A stretch of DNA of 64,000 nt from CAZFHA01 sp964518595 (GTDB lineage: Bacteria > Bacillota > Clostridia > Saccharofermentanales > Saccharofermentanaceae): positions 124,001 through 188,000 of the forward strand of contig CAZFHA010000001.1 of assembly GCA_964518595.1 (NCBI GenBank). Reading direction: 5' to 3'. The translations under genes and the position numbers were made by a program. Shown piece by piece: positions 16,572-25,582 of the stretch. A model generated the notes under the pieces. That model made no database searches. It had not been told where the DNA came from and saw nothing but the letters and a program-made list of their open reading frames with translations. The stretch's first letter is position 1, and each line of letters starts with the position of its first letter.

Positions 16572-17608
16572 ACAGTACCGAGCCGTTGCACATACTAATG
16601 ATTTTTACCGGTGGAACAATTTCCAGCCGTACAGACCAAAGGGCAATTGCTTTAGATCAGCCGCCTTACCGATTACTTGAAGACTACGTGGATCAGAACT
16701 TTGTTTTTGATGTTCATGAACCCTTTAGCATTCTAAGTGAGAACATGACACCTCAGCGGCTACATAGTCTCTTTATCTATATTCAAAAAGAGAGCCTGCG
16801 GCGAAAATATGATGGGATTATTATCACTCACGGCACAGATACACTAGCCTTCACAGCTCAGATGGCATATCTTCTTTTAGCTGAAAAAGCCGAAGCGGGA
16901 ACACCTACTGTTCTTTTAGGTAGCAAGTTCCCTCTGGATAATCCTCGAAATGATGGCCAGAAAAATTTTAAGAACGCCCTTGAACTCATTGCTCAAGTGC
17001 GATTAGGTAACTATCCCAGCGGGGTCTATGTGGTGGGAGAGGATGACTCTGGGCAATCCTGCCTCCATTCCGCCGGATTGGTTATTCAAGCAGACGAGGA
17101 ATGTGATGATGTAAGAAGTTTTAAAGGTCAGGTTCTCCAAGTCATCCCACCATCGCCGCAGCCATGGGTTTTCCCCAGAGGAAACTCTTCCTTGCCCAGA
17201 TTTCCGAAAAAATTATTAGAAAAATTGCAAAATCAGCCTTTAAAAGAAATTTCCTCGGTACTCATCCTTCCCGCATATGTGGGTCTGGACTACAGAAATA
17301 TAAATTTCCAAAATTCGAATTTCCAATTCGTTTTACAACGTTTATATCATTCAGGCACTACTTGCACACCGCCCCCAGAAGAAAATGCTTCTTTTTATTC
17401 TTTGTCTTTTTTACAAGAACAGTGTCATCAATATAATAAAAAGCTCTTTCTTGTTCCTATGGACTCTAAACGTCTGCCCTATGAAAGTACCGCTGCCTTG
17501 TTAGAGTCGGGGATTACCCCACTCTATGACCTTCCGATGGAAGCAGCTTGGGCGCGTTTGCTTCTGGCAGACTGGCTAAATTTACCTTGGCAAGAGCTAT
17601 TTCTATAA
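16568..17608 (+). CDS. L-asparaginase (type I-like, cytoplasmic)
   Basis: A 346-residue asparaginase/glutaminase-family enzyme that hydrolyses asparagine to aspartate and ammonia. The nucleophile motif TGGTISS (14-20) and the second catalytic motif HGTDT (88-92) are both present, and the length is normal. There is no signal peptide, so it acts in the cytoplasm. Its start codon overlaps the stop of the flavoprotein gene, so the two are translationally coupled, although their functions are not obviously linked. The short second half is typical of the family. Confidence 0.92.
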   Translation: MNSTEPLHILMIFTGGTISSRTDQRAIALDQPPYRLLEDYVDQNFVFDVHEPFSILSENMTPQRLHSLFIYIQKESLRRKYDGIIITHGTDTLAFTAQMAYLLLAEKAEAGTPTVLLGSKFPLDNPRNDGQKNFKNALELIAQVRLGNYPSGVYVVGEDDSGQSCLHSAGLVIQADEECDDVRSFKGQVLQVIPPSPQPWVFPRGNSSLPRFPKKLLEKLQNQPLKEISSVLILPAYVGLDYRNINFQNSNFQFVLQRLYHSGTTCTPPPEENASFYSLSFLQEQCHQYNKKLFLVPMDSKRLPYESTAALLESGITPLYDLPMEAAWARLLLADWLNLPWQELFL

Positions 17609-17714
17609 TCTTTAGAATCGCTCCAATTTGCGCAAGTCCCCCCCTTTTGCTACAATTATAAGCAGAATTTGCTCTAAAACACTTGCTCCGGCAAAGCTTT
17701 TAAGGGAGTTTTTC

Positions 17715-18866
17715 ATGAAGAAAAATCAAAAGCCCACCTCTAACCCAGCTTCGGGAAATTTTTATAAAGAATTTGATTCACCTGCACCGAGTGCCCCCAG
17801 AAGAGAGCCGTCACATGGTCAGGTCTACTATAGCCAGCCCCCACAGGGACAGCCGGCTCAGCCCGCTCCTTCTTGGAATCCCTACACACAAGATCCGAGA
17901 ATGTCTTCCGGTGGCACTCCGCCACCCCCAAAAAGAAAAAAGCGTCGTGGACGAAAGGTGTTGGCTGTTTTACTGATCTTATTTCTTTTGATTGGTCTAG
18001 GATTATTCTATATCTTCGGCGGATTAACAATAAGTCCAATTAATTCCGATCCAAAGGCCCTAGGTATTGATCCTGCCATTGCAGAAAAGTACAAACTCTC
18101 CGGGGTTACCAATATTGCTTTATTTGGGGTGGATAGTCGTGATTTCAACTCAGATTCTGGACGTTCTGATTCTGTAATGATTTTATCTATTGACCGCAAA
18201 AACAACCAAATGAAACTTACCTCTGTCTTAAGGGACAGTTACGTAGCTATAGAGGGACATGGTTCTGAAAAGATAGCCCACGCCTACGCCTATGGCGGTC
18301 CGGAGCTAGCTATCAAAACCCTTAATCAGAATTTCCAGCTAGATATTAAGAGTTACGTAACCGTTAATTTTAGTCAGTTAGCTTCTGTAGTAGATGCAGT
18401 AGGGGGGATTGATATGGAGATCACCGAAGAGGAGAGGGTGCAGATCAATGCCCTAGCCAATTCGGAAGGGATGTCCGCACCGGAAATCCCTGCCCCCGGC
18501 CTAGTTCATTTGACAGGTGGTCAAGCCACTGCTTTTGCCCGTATCCGTAAAATTGACAGTGACAATGCCCGCGCCGATCGGCAAAAGAAAGTTATAGAAG
18601 GTATTTTAGGCCAAGTCAAAAAGACTCCCGTTTGGAAGTACCCTGAACTAGCCAAAACTGTTTTTCCCATGACTGAGACTTCTATGAATTATTGGGAACT
18701 GGGCGGCCTATCTCCGGCAGTTATTTTCGGGGATGCCAGCCTAGTTCAGAATACCCTTCCTACACCGGAAGATAATCCCATTGGCGGAGAGTATAATGGT
18801 GCCTGGGTCTGGCGTTTTGATATTCCTTCTGCCACTGAGCGCTTGCACCGCTTTATTTATGGCTAA
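17715..18866 (+). CDS. LytR-CpsA-Psr (LCP) family cell-wall ligase
   Basis: A 383-residue LCP protein, which transfers wall polymers (teichoic acid or polysaccharide) from a lipid carrier to peptidoglycan outside the membrane. It has a Pro/Gln-rich cytoplasmic N-terminus (1-70), a basic KRKKRRGRK stop, one membrane helix (about 78-98) and the LCP domain. The domain shows NIALFGVDSRD, GRSDSVMILSID, LTSVLRDSYVAI, the Tyr/Gly-rich AHAYAYGGPELAI and the Arg-containing AFARIRKIDSDNARADRQ. ATG 17715 is preceded by GGGAG; the open frame extends to a TTG at 17628 without a ribosome site. Confidence 0.93.
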   Translation: MKKNQKPTSNPASGNFYKEFDSPAPSAPRREPSHGQVYYSQPPQGQPAQPAPSWNPYTQDPRMSSGGTPPPPKRKKRRGRKVLAVLLILFLLIGLGLFYIFGGLTISPINSDPKALGIDPAIAEKYKLSGVTNIALFGVDSRDFNSDSGRSDSVMILSIDRKNNQMKLTSVLRDSYVAIEGHGSEKIAHAYAYGGPELAIKTLNQNFQLDIKSYVTVNFSQLASVVDAVGGIDMEITEEERVQINALANSEGMSAPEIPAPGLVHLTGGQATAFARIRKIDSDNARADRQKKVIEGILGQVKKTPVWKYPELAKTVFPMTETSMNYWELGGLSPAVIFGDASLVQNTLPTPEDNPIGGEYNGAWVWRFDIPSATERLHRFIYG

Positions 18867-18913
18867 GCATTTCAAATAGAATTTAAGAAATCTGGCAGAG
18901 CGAGGGCGATTAT

Positions 18914-19831
18914 ATGTCTAAAAAAAACGAGGCAGAGATTCGCATTTTACGACTTTCCATTTGGGGACTCTTTACCTTTTCCCTCATCGGTATAGGGTTT
19001 GGTTTGTTTTTCTCCTCCGATGTAATCCTCTTTGACGGACTGTTTTCGCTGTTTTTTGTAGTGACCAGCTTCTTCACGCTGAAAATTAGCCGATTTATAC
19101 ATAAAAACGATCCCTTTAACTTTCCTTTTGGCAAGGAAAACTTAGAACCTATCGTGGTTCTGATTCAATACCTTATTCTTAGCTTCTTTTTAGTGGTTGC
19201 TCTCCTTGACGCAATCTCTGTCATCTGGGCTGGGGGAAGCAAGGTTAATTTGTTCGGCTCAATCACTTACTTAGCTGTATCTATTTTGGTATTATTGGTT
19301 ATTGTAAATCGGATGTCTAAAATAGCCAAAGAAGCAAGTTCCCCCTTAATCGACTCTGAGATATTGCAGTGGAGAATATCCATTAAACAAAGTTTTTACG
19401 CCCTCATTGGCTATATAATATCTGCCATACTGACCTTCTTTTCTATTAATCAATTCATCCCCTATATTGACCCTATTATGGTTATTATTTTCGTCATTCT
19501 GACCTTTGCTACGGTATTACGTGAAGTAATTCGATCATCTAAAGAGATAATCGGAATGCGGTCTATTAGTAAAGAATTGACTGAGGAAGTGGAAAAGATC
19601 ATTGTAGATATAGTAAAAAAATACCAAATCAATGATTATTTTATTCGTATTAATAAAGTTGGTAGTTCCCTTACCCTTGAAGTTGATTTTTTAGTTCAAA
19701 AGGATTTTCCCTTCGGCAAAGTGCATCAGCAAGATATCATTCGAGAGGAGATTGAAGACAAGCTCAAAGTTAAGGATTATGACCTTTGGCTCACCATTGC
19801 CTTTACCACCCAGTATAAGTGGATTGCATAA
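18914..19831 (+). CDS. Cation diffusion facilitator (CDF) family metal transporter
   Basis: A 305-residue membrane protein with about six helices and a cytoplasmic C-terminal domain. Family landmarks are DGLFSLFFVVTSF in the second helix, FPFGKENLEPIVVL (the FPYG...EP loop of CDF proteins) and an Asp-containing fifth/sixth helix (YIDPIMVIIFVIL). CDF proteins export Zn, Fe, Mn or Co by proton antiport. The HDxxD metal site is not fully canonical here, since the His is missing from DVILFDGLFS, so the metal cannot be assigned. It ends at a strong terminator that also faces copA. Confidence 0.82.
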   Translation: MSKKNEAEIRILRLSIWGLFTFSLIGIGFGLFFSSDVILFDGLFSLFFVVTSFFTLKISRFIHKNDPFNFPFGKENLEPIVVLIQYLILSFFLVVALLDAISVIWAGGSKVNLFGSITYLAVSILVLLVIVNRMSKIAKEASSPLIDSEILQWRISIKQSFYALIGYIISAILTFFSINQFIPYIDPIMVIIFVILTFATVLREVIRSSKEIIGMRSISKELTEEVEKIIVDIVKKYQINDYFIRINKVGSSLTLEVDFLVQKDFPFGKVHQQDIIREEIEDKLKVKDYDLWLTIAFTTQYKWIA

Positions 19832-19834
19832 CAA

Positions 19835-19874
19835 AACCAGCCCCTAGAATATCTACACTAAAGGGCTGGTTTTT
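19835..19874. terminator. Terminator between the convergent CDF and copA genes
   Basis: Inverted repeat AACCAGCCC (19835-19843) and GGGCTGGTT (19863-19871), followed by T on the plus strand and by a shorter TTTTG on the minus strand. It can serve both convergent genes. Confidence 0.85.
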
Positions 19875-19895
19875 CATTGTCTTTTATTTGATTTC

Positions 19896-22355
19896 TTATG
19901 CTTTAAAACGCCTCAATCGCAGTGCATTACTGATAACTGATACTGAACTTAAAGCCATAGCGGCGGCGGCAAAGATTGGGTTGAGTAAGGGGCCACCCAG
20001 GGCATAGACTAAACCAGCGGCTAAAGGTATTCCGGCAACATTGTAGGCAAAGGCCCAGAATAGATTTTGTTTAATGTTGCGAATGGTACTTTTGGAGAGT
20101 CTTATAGCTGTTACTACATCGCCTAAGTTACTATGCATCAGTACGATATCAGCTGATTCAATAGCTACATCTGTCCCGGAACCAATAGCGATACCAATAT
20201 CCGCCTGAGCCAGCGCCGGAGCATCATTGATTCCGTCTCCCACCATAGCAACTTTACGTCCTTCTTCTTGAATTTTCTTTACTTCGTTAGCCTTATCTTG
20301 TGGGAAAACTTCTGCTAATACACGCTGAATCCCCACTTCCTCGGCGATAGCTTGAGCCGTTCGCTTATTATCACCGGTAATCATGACCACTTCAATACCC
20401 ATAGATTTTAATTTAGCAATGGCCTCAATACTGCCTGGCTTAACTACATCAGCAACAGCAATAATTCCAGCTAATTTTTGATCTACGGCGATATACATAG
20501 GTGTTTTACCTTGAGAGGCCAGTTGGTCAGCTGCGGCTTTGTATTCTTCGCCCTGTATTCCTGCCAACTCCATAAGAGCCCAGTTACCGGCCTTTATCCA
20601 GTGCCCCTCTACCTGACCTTCAATACCTTTACCCGTTATGGACTGGAAGTCTGTCACTGAAAGAACGGAGAGATTTTCTTTCTCGCCTTCTCGAACAATA
20701 GCTTCACCCAAAGGATGTTCTGAAGCCTTCTCAACCGAGGCTGTCCACTGTAGGAGTTCCCTTTTGCTGATTTCACCAAAAGTTATAATATCTGTCACTT
20801 CTGGCTTTCCGGCAGTAATTGTGCCTGTTTTGTCAAAAATAATGGTCTGAATTTTGTGCGTGCCTTCAAGAGCCTCACCGCCTTTTATGAGAATACCATT
20901 CTCAGCGCCTTTTCCTGTTCCCACCATAATAGCTGTGGGTGTAGCCAAGCCTAGAGCACAAGGACAAGCAATTACCAGTACAGCTATCATATTGGTCAGA
21001 GCAAAGATGAAGCTTTGTCCTGCTAAGAGCCAGGCAATCAAGGTTACAAGGGCTATCCCCATAACAATAGGTACAAAATAGCTGGAAACAATATCTGCCA
21101 TTTGAGCAATAGGTGCCTTACTGCCTTGTGCCTCTTCTACCATCTTGATAATTTGTGCCAATGCTGTTTCACTGCCCACTTTAGTGGCCTGAAAGCGGAT
21201 GACACCGTTCTTATTGATCGTTGCAGCAAAAACTTTATCCCCTGTCTTCTTACTTACCGGCATGCTTTCACCGGTCAACATCGATTCATCTACCGTCGAA
21301 CTACCGTCCTTCACAATACCATCAACGGGAAATTTCCCACCAGGCTTAACCACAATAATGTCGCCCACCAGCACTTGATCAATCGGAATTTCTATCTCTT
21401 TTTCATCGCGTAAAACCAGTGCCGTCTTAGGGGATAGACCCATGAGCTTTTTAATGGCGTCGCCAGTTTTGCCTTTAGAAACAGCTTCCAGCGTTTTGCC
21501 TAAAAGGATGAGGGTGATAATAATTCCTGCGGTTTCAAAGTATAACCCTTCTACAGCATGTTCGTTGCCTTGAATGATTAAATATGTGGAATACAGACTA
21601 TAAAGAATAGCTGCTGCAGAACCTAAAGCGATCAAACTATCCATATTCGGGGAGCGCCGTACCAGCGCTTTAAAGCCCACAGTATAAAACTTATTACCCG
21701 CTATAACAATGGGAATCGTTAAAATAATTTGAGCAATAGCAAAGGCGAGAGGGGCATGCATAGGATCTAGCCAGGTTGGTAAAGGAAGTTTAACGGGAAG
21801 CATGTGCCCCATGGCAAGGTAGAGTAGCGGCAAAGAAAAAATAGCAGCAGTAATAAATTTTCGTTTAAGTGTCTTGATATGCTTCTCTTTTCTTATTTGA
21901 TCATCATCTTGGGGTTTAGCACTATTCTCAATAGGCTGCCATTGATAGCCAATCTTCTCCACGGCTTGCTGTGCCTTAGCTAAGATTTCCGAAGAGGGTG
22001 CCGCTTTAAAAACCAGGGTTTCCGTTGCCAGATTGACAGAAGGATCAGAAATCCCTTCCACCTTAGACAAAACTTTTTCAATTCGAGCAGAACAAGAGGC
22101 ACAGGTCATTCCCCCAATTTTTACCCGATAGGTTTGTAAGTCGCCACCCATTTCCTCAGCTTGGTATCCCAGCTTCTCTACAATAGCAATAATCTTTTCC
22201 AGACTAATTTGCTCGCTTTCATATTCTACTGTCATTTTTTCTGTAGCTAGGTTAACAGTTACACTTTTTACCCCAGATGCTTTTGCTACCATTTTTTCAA
22301 TTCGAGATGAGCAGGAGGCACAAGTCATCCCCGTTATTCGAAATACTGTCTTCAT
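19896..22355 (-). CDS. copA: Copper-exporting P1B-type ATPase
   Basis: An 819-residue Cu+ export ATPase. Two N-terminal heavy-metal-binding domains carry GMTCASC (Cys12/15 and Cys85/88). Eight membrane helices include the CPC metal site at 464-466. The phosphorylation motif DKTGT is at 508-512, with TGES in the actuator domain, an SEHPLG nucleotide-binding motif and a VGDGINDAPAL hinge motif. It pumps excess cytoplasmic copper outward. It lies 27 bases downstream of csoR and shares its copper-responsive promoter. No separate copZ chaperone gene is present. Confidence 0.97.
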   Translation of the reverse strand: MKTVFRITGMTCASCSSRIEKMVAKASGVKSVTVNLATEKMTVEYESEQISLEKIIAIVEKLGYQAEEMGGDLQTYRVKIGGMTCASCSARIEKVLSKVEGISDPSVNLATETLVFKAAPSSEILAKAQQAVEKIGYQWQPIENSAKPQDDDQIRKEKHIKTLKRKFITAAIFSLPLLYLAMGHMLPVKLPLPTWLDPMHAPLAFAIAQIILTIPIVIAGNKFYTVGFKALVRRSPNMDSLIALGSAAAILYSLYSTYLIIQGNEHAVEGLYFETAGIIITLILLGKTLEAVSKGKTGDAIKKLMGLSPKTALVLRDEKEIEIPIDQVLVGDIIVVKPGGKFPVDGIVKDGSSTVDESMLTGESMPVSKKTGDKVFAATINKNGVIRFQATKVGSETALAQIIKMVEEAQGSKAPIAQMADIVSSYFVPIVMGIALVTLIAWLLAGQSFIFALTNMIAVLVIACPCALGLATPTAIMVGTGKGAENGILIKGGEALEGTHKIQTIIFDKTGTITAGKPEVTDIITFGEISKRELLQWTASVEKASEHPLGEAIVREGEKENLSVLSVTDFQSITGKGIEGQVEGHWIKAGNWALMELAGIQGEEYKAAADQLASQGKTPMYIAVDQKLAGIIAVADVVKPGSIEAIAKLKSMGIEVVMITGDNKRTAQAIAEEVGIQRVLAEVFPQDKANEVKKIQEEGRKVAMVGDGINDAPALAQADIGIAIGSGTDVAIESADIVLMHSNLGDVVTAIRLSKSTIRNIKQNLFWAFAYNVAGIPLAAGLVYALGGPLLNPIFAAAAMALSSVSVISNALRLRRFKA

Positions 22356-22382
22356 ATTATTTGCCTTTCTTTTTTAGTTATG

Positions 22383-22652
22383 CTATTTGGAAAGTTTATC
22401 AACAATTGCAATAATTTCACTGATTTTATCTTGAACATCTTCTTTCTTGCCCGTTAGCGAATTAAATACACAAGAATTTAAATGATCCTCTAAAATTTGC
22501 TTATTTATATTTTTAAGGATAGCAATGGTGGCCAAAAGTTGATTGGAAATATCAATACAATAACGATCTTCTTCCAACATCTTTAAAAGTCCATCCATTT
22601 GGCCTCTGGCTGTCTTCATTTTACGGATTAAGGCTGTTTTATCATTTTTCAT
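22383..22652 (-). CDS. csoR: Copper-sensing repressor CsoR
   Basis: An 89-residue all-helical DUF156 repressor. The Cu(I) ligands of CsoR are in place: Cys32 (RYCIDI), His57 (LEDHLNS) and Cys61, giving the Cys/His-x3-Cys pattern that separates CsoR from formaldehyde or sulfide sensors. It binds the copA-csoR promoter and lets go when loaded with copper. ATG 22652 follows a perfect AAGGAGG; the open frame continues 27 codons upstream, through the operator, without support. Operator and promoter lie immediately in front. Confidence 0.95.
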   Translation of the reverse strand: MKNDKTALIRKMKTARGQMDGLLKMLEEDRYCIDISNQLLATIAILKNINKQILEDHLNSCVFNSLTGKKEDVQDKISEIIAIVDKLSK

Positions 22653-22673
22653 ACTCGACCTCCTTATATACAT

Positions 22674-22727
22674 ACACCCCGGTGGGGGTGTTATTTTCAT
22701 ATTACGATTACAGCGTAGCTTTGTCAA
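22674..22727 (-). promoter_or_regulatory. csoR-copA promoter with CsoR operator
   Basis: The minus strand reads TTGACA (22727-22722), 17 bases, TAATAT (22704-22699), a near-consensus promoter. Just downstream, around the expected transcription start, is a perfect dyad ACACCCC-GGTG-GGGGTGT (22674-22691), the G/C-tract palindrome typical of CsoR operators. Binding there would block initiation, giving copper-induced autoregulated expression. Confidence 0.85.
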
Positions 22728-22873
22728 CAACATTTTTTGAACATACAGCTGGGGGATCTACAAGTTTAAGTAAGAGTCTCTACAAGGAGTCTACTTAGCA
22801 GCAGTTTTTCTTCACCGGCTACGCTGGCAGATTTTTGTCTTGACTCTCCTCTGGATTGGCTTAAGCCTATAGC

Positions 22874-22911
22874 TAAAAAAGACCGAATCACCCTTTCGGG
22901 ATCATTCGGTC
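22874..22911 (-). terminator. Terminator of the LPKTG surface protein gene
   Basis: Inverted repeat GACCGAATxATCCC / GGGTxATTCGGTC with a GAAA loop (22881-22911), followed on the minus strand by six T (22880-22875). It is 38 bases past the stop codon. The 130 bases between it and the csoR promoter show no further feature. Confidence 0.88.
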
Positions 22912-22949
22912 TCTTGTAGCAGATAGCATTTATCTATAGGGCAATTGGT

Positions 22950-25256
22950 TTAGACTTGGCGATTTCTTTTCTTTCTTACCACAATTGTTGTGCCTGCCAA
23001 AGTAAGTAGAGCCCAACCACCGACTCCCATAAGTGTTTCTTTTTCACCGGTCTTGGGAAGATCGCTCTTGCGGTAAATATAAATTGCCTCCTGCGTCACT
23101 GAAGTAAAAGTCCCACTGGCATTGGCCGGAGTCTTAAGCAAGGTGTAACCGGAAATCTTCTTTGGTTCTGTCTTAAAGGGTGTGCCGGGGAAACCTTCTA
23201 GGGTTTGTGCCTCAGCAATGTCTTTACCCTGCTCATTTTGAAATTTAACAACGACTTTCGTCCTAGCATTCGGTGTATATACAAAGGTTACAGTCTGAGG
23301 AGAATCAGTAAAGGTTCCTTGAGCATTAGCCGGAAACTCTAAAATATAGAGTCCAGGCCTGGAGAGTGGTTCTGCCTTAAAAGGATCACCAAGATTCCCC
23401 ATAAGCACTTGATCCTCTCCAACAGCTTCGCCTGCAGCATCCAGGTGTCTCACTGTTACAGGCGCTCCCGTATAAGTGGCACGATAGATGTAGTCAACAG
23501 TCTGAGGATCAGCGGTAAAGACACCACTAGCATTGCTGGGGGTAGTAATTAGTGTATAGTTCGGTATAGATTGAGGGAGCGTACTGAAGGTCTCTCCTTG
23601 CAATCCATTTATGACTTGAGCGGGAGCTAACTCTCTAGCGCTTTCATCTAAGAACCGTACGGTTACAGCTCCACCGGCTAAACGAATGGTAAAGTTGGCA
23701 GTAGCCGTACCTGCAGATCGCATATAACTACCAGTATGATCTGGCGTCGTCTCTCTAAAAAAACTTAAACTATAGTCTCCTTGAGGAAGCTGAAGCGCTG
23801 CAATATCAAGGCGTACACCTTGACCGGCAGCCAGAGCAGTACTCTCTGGAATTGTACCTTGAGCCACCACGGTTCCTTGGGAATTCTTAATCTGCCAGTT
23901 AGCTTGTACAGGAATGCTTCCCTGTTGAAAAGGCCCTAAAAAGGCAGCTGTAGGATTCTGGCCAGTTCCTTCAAAGGTTGGAGTTACCGGATCAAGAACG
24001 TACTCTACAGGTGGCAAAGTTGCTGCGGCTGTAGTAAGTGGCGGCAAAGGAGAACCCTCTTGAGTTAATACCCCATTACTAGCCACAACGTCACCATTAA
24101 TACTATGCAGTTGATCCCCAATTAAATATAAACCTGAACTGAGATTGTCAAGGAACCAAGAAGGATAAACGCCTATGGTAAGGATACGAGCTTGTTCAAT
24201 GCCGGAGATATAGATAGACATATCCACATAATCAGTGCTACTCAGCCCTGTGTTAGCACCATAAGCATCTAAGAGTGTGGCACCCACATAAATGTGCCCG
24301 TCACTCTTTCGAATATTAGGCATATCATTATGCACTACCGGAGCGTAGTAAGGGAGAAATTCTGTTACATCTGAGATAGAAGTAAATTCCAGCACATCAG
24401 GGCTTGGTGTATTGATATTACCTAAGACCGGATCATCAAAATAGCTAGCAAACATTACCCGACCGTCAGTGGTCAAGAAGAAAGCTTCTCTGATCATCAC
24501 CATGGACTTAATTGTTACGGGCTCAGGGGTAGTTGTAAGTACCCAATTAATCGGATTGGTAATTGGATCATCCACAAAGCTATACCAATTATCCGCTAGC
24601 CAAACTCGACCGACACTATCCAGAAGATAGAGGTAAGAGCCAGACATTCCTGCCATGGTCTGTACCGGAGTCACCAAACCACTGCCATCATTAGGAAGAG
24701 GAACTTCCTGAGGAATATAATCACCATTGGCCCAGGCTCTCGGTGAGCTATAAAGTTTCCCATCAGCGGTTTGGAGTATTTCAAAAAACACATTGCGGAA
24801 AATCTTCGTTACAGGTGAATTACCAAAAAGTGCCGGATCAACCGCTTGATAGGTCAAAATATAGTTATAGTCAACATCATATCCACCCGTATAATAGACA
24901 CGACCACTTTCTGTTAATAAAGTCGTTCGCATCATACCTGAAACAATGTCTTTAACCGGAGAATCCAGAAAACTGGTGTCAATAGCCGTGAAACCGGTGT
25001 GAAGGTCATTTTGGGCACCACCATCACCAAACACACCATATTCCTCCTGACCGGTTACCAGTATTTGTCCATCCGAGGTGGCAACAATACTGCCATTACC
25101 CATGCCGCCCCCAATGCCAAAATCTACATCTACCACCGTAGCCGGCCGAGTGCCAGTAGCCTCTAAGGAACTCCCCCGTGACGACCAAACTGAGGTCACC
25201 AACAAAAGTGCACCCAAAGACACTGCGAGGACTTTATAAATTCTATTTCTTTTCAT
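22950..25256 (-). CDS. LPXTG-anchored surface protein with RCC1-like repeats and three MucBP-type domains
   Basis: A 768-residue exported protein. An N-terminal signal peptide (about 1-33) is followed by about 370 residues of RCC1/beta-propeller-like repeats (SIVATSDGQILVTG, LTESGRVYYTGG, LQTADGKLYSS, LLDSVGRVWLADN, LTTDGRVMFAS), then a roughly 110-residue beta-rich domain. Three tandem MucBP-like repeats follow (about 545-735; each runs VTVRFLDESA ... YTLxxxPxNAxGTFT ... YIYR). The end is a sorting signal: LPKTGE, a hydrophobic helix and RKKRNRQV. A sortase would link it to peptidoglycan; a role in mucin or glycoprotein adhesion is inferred. ATG 25256 has AGGGTGG five bases upstream; an upstream GTG (25265) is worse. 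Confidence 0.85.
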   Translation of the reverse strand: MKRNRIYKVLAVSLGALLLVTSVWSSRGSSLEATGTRPATVVDVDFGIGGGMGNGSIVATSDGQILVTGQEEYGVFGDGGAQNDLHTGFTAIDTSFLDSPVKDIVSGMMRTTLLTESGRVYYTGGYDVDYNYILTYQAVDPALFGNSPVTKIFRNVFFEILQTADGKLYSSPRAWANGDYIPQEVPLPNDGSGLVTPVQTMAGMSGSYLYLLDSVGRVWLADNWYSFVDDPITNPINWVLTTTPEPVTIKSMVMIREAFFLTTDGRVMFASYFDDPVLGNINTPSPDVLEFTSISDVTEFLPYYAPVVHNDMPNIRKSDGHIYVGATLLDAYGANTGLSSTDYVDMSIYISGIEQARILTIGVYPSWFLDNLSSGLYLIGDQLHSINGDVVASNGVLTQEGSPLPPLTTAAATLPPVEYVLDPVTPTFEGTGQNPTAAFLGPFQQGSIPVQANWQIKNSQGTVVAQGTIPESTALAAGQGVRLDIAALQLPQGDYSLSFFRETTPDHTGSYMRSAGTATANFTIRLAGGAVTVRFLDESARELAPAQVINGLQGETFSTLPQSIPNYTLITTPSNASGVFTADPQTVDYIYRATYTGAPVTVRHLDAAGEAVGEDQVLMGNLGDPFKAEPLSRPGLYILEFPANAQGTFTDSPQTVTFVYTPNARTKVVVKFQNEQGKDIAEAQTLEGFPGTPFKTEPKKISGYTLLKTPANASGTFTSVTQEAIYIYRKSDLPKTGEKETLMGVGGWALLTLAGTTIVVRKKRNRQV

Positions 25257-25324
25257 ACTAACCACCCTAACTTTTCACACTTGGAAGTGAACTTTATTGA
25301 GCCAAAGCCCACCTGTACAACATT

Positions 25325-25333
25325 ATTATAGCA
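25325..25333 (-). promoter_or_regulatory. Candidate extended -10 promoter of the surface protein gene
   Basis: TGCTATAAT on the minus strand (25333-25325) is an extended -10 with no clear -35. The 326-bp gap 25257-25582 holds this promoter, A/T-rich sequence and the dihydroxyacetone kinase terminator; nothing else is evident. Confidence 0.5.
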
Positions 25334-25487
25334 CAATGCCATATTTTTTTCTTTTTCGACCCCGAAATACAATTAAAATGTAATAAAAAACAGTTGGCAT
25401 TCGTTTTTAGAAGCTAAGAATCTAGGTTGTAAGCAGAGGAGCCACTCTCACCAAAGCCTAATTGAGAAAAGTGCCTTATCTACCTAG

Positions 25488-25527
25488 AAAAAGCTCCCCT
25501 CACAATCAATTGCAAAGGGAGCTTTTT
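25488..25527 (-). terminator. Terminator of the gldA-dihydroxyacetone kinase operon
   Basis: Perfect inverted repeat AAAAAGCTCCC (25488-25498) / GGGAGCTTTTT (25517-25527), with the T-run on both strands. It lies about 55 bases past the kinase stop codon. Confidence 0.9.
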
Positions 25528-25582
25528 CGGTAAATAATAAAATTTTGGAAAATCTTTTGTCGGCAAGGTCAGTCGCTTCGAC

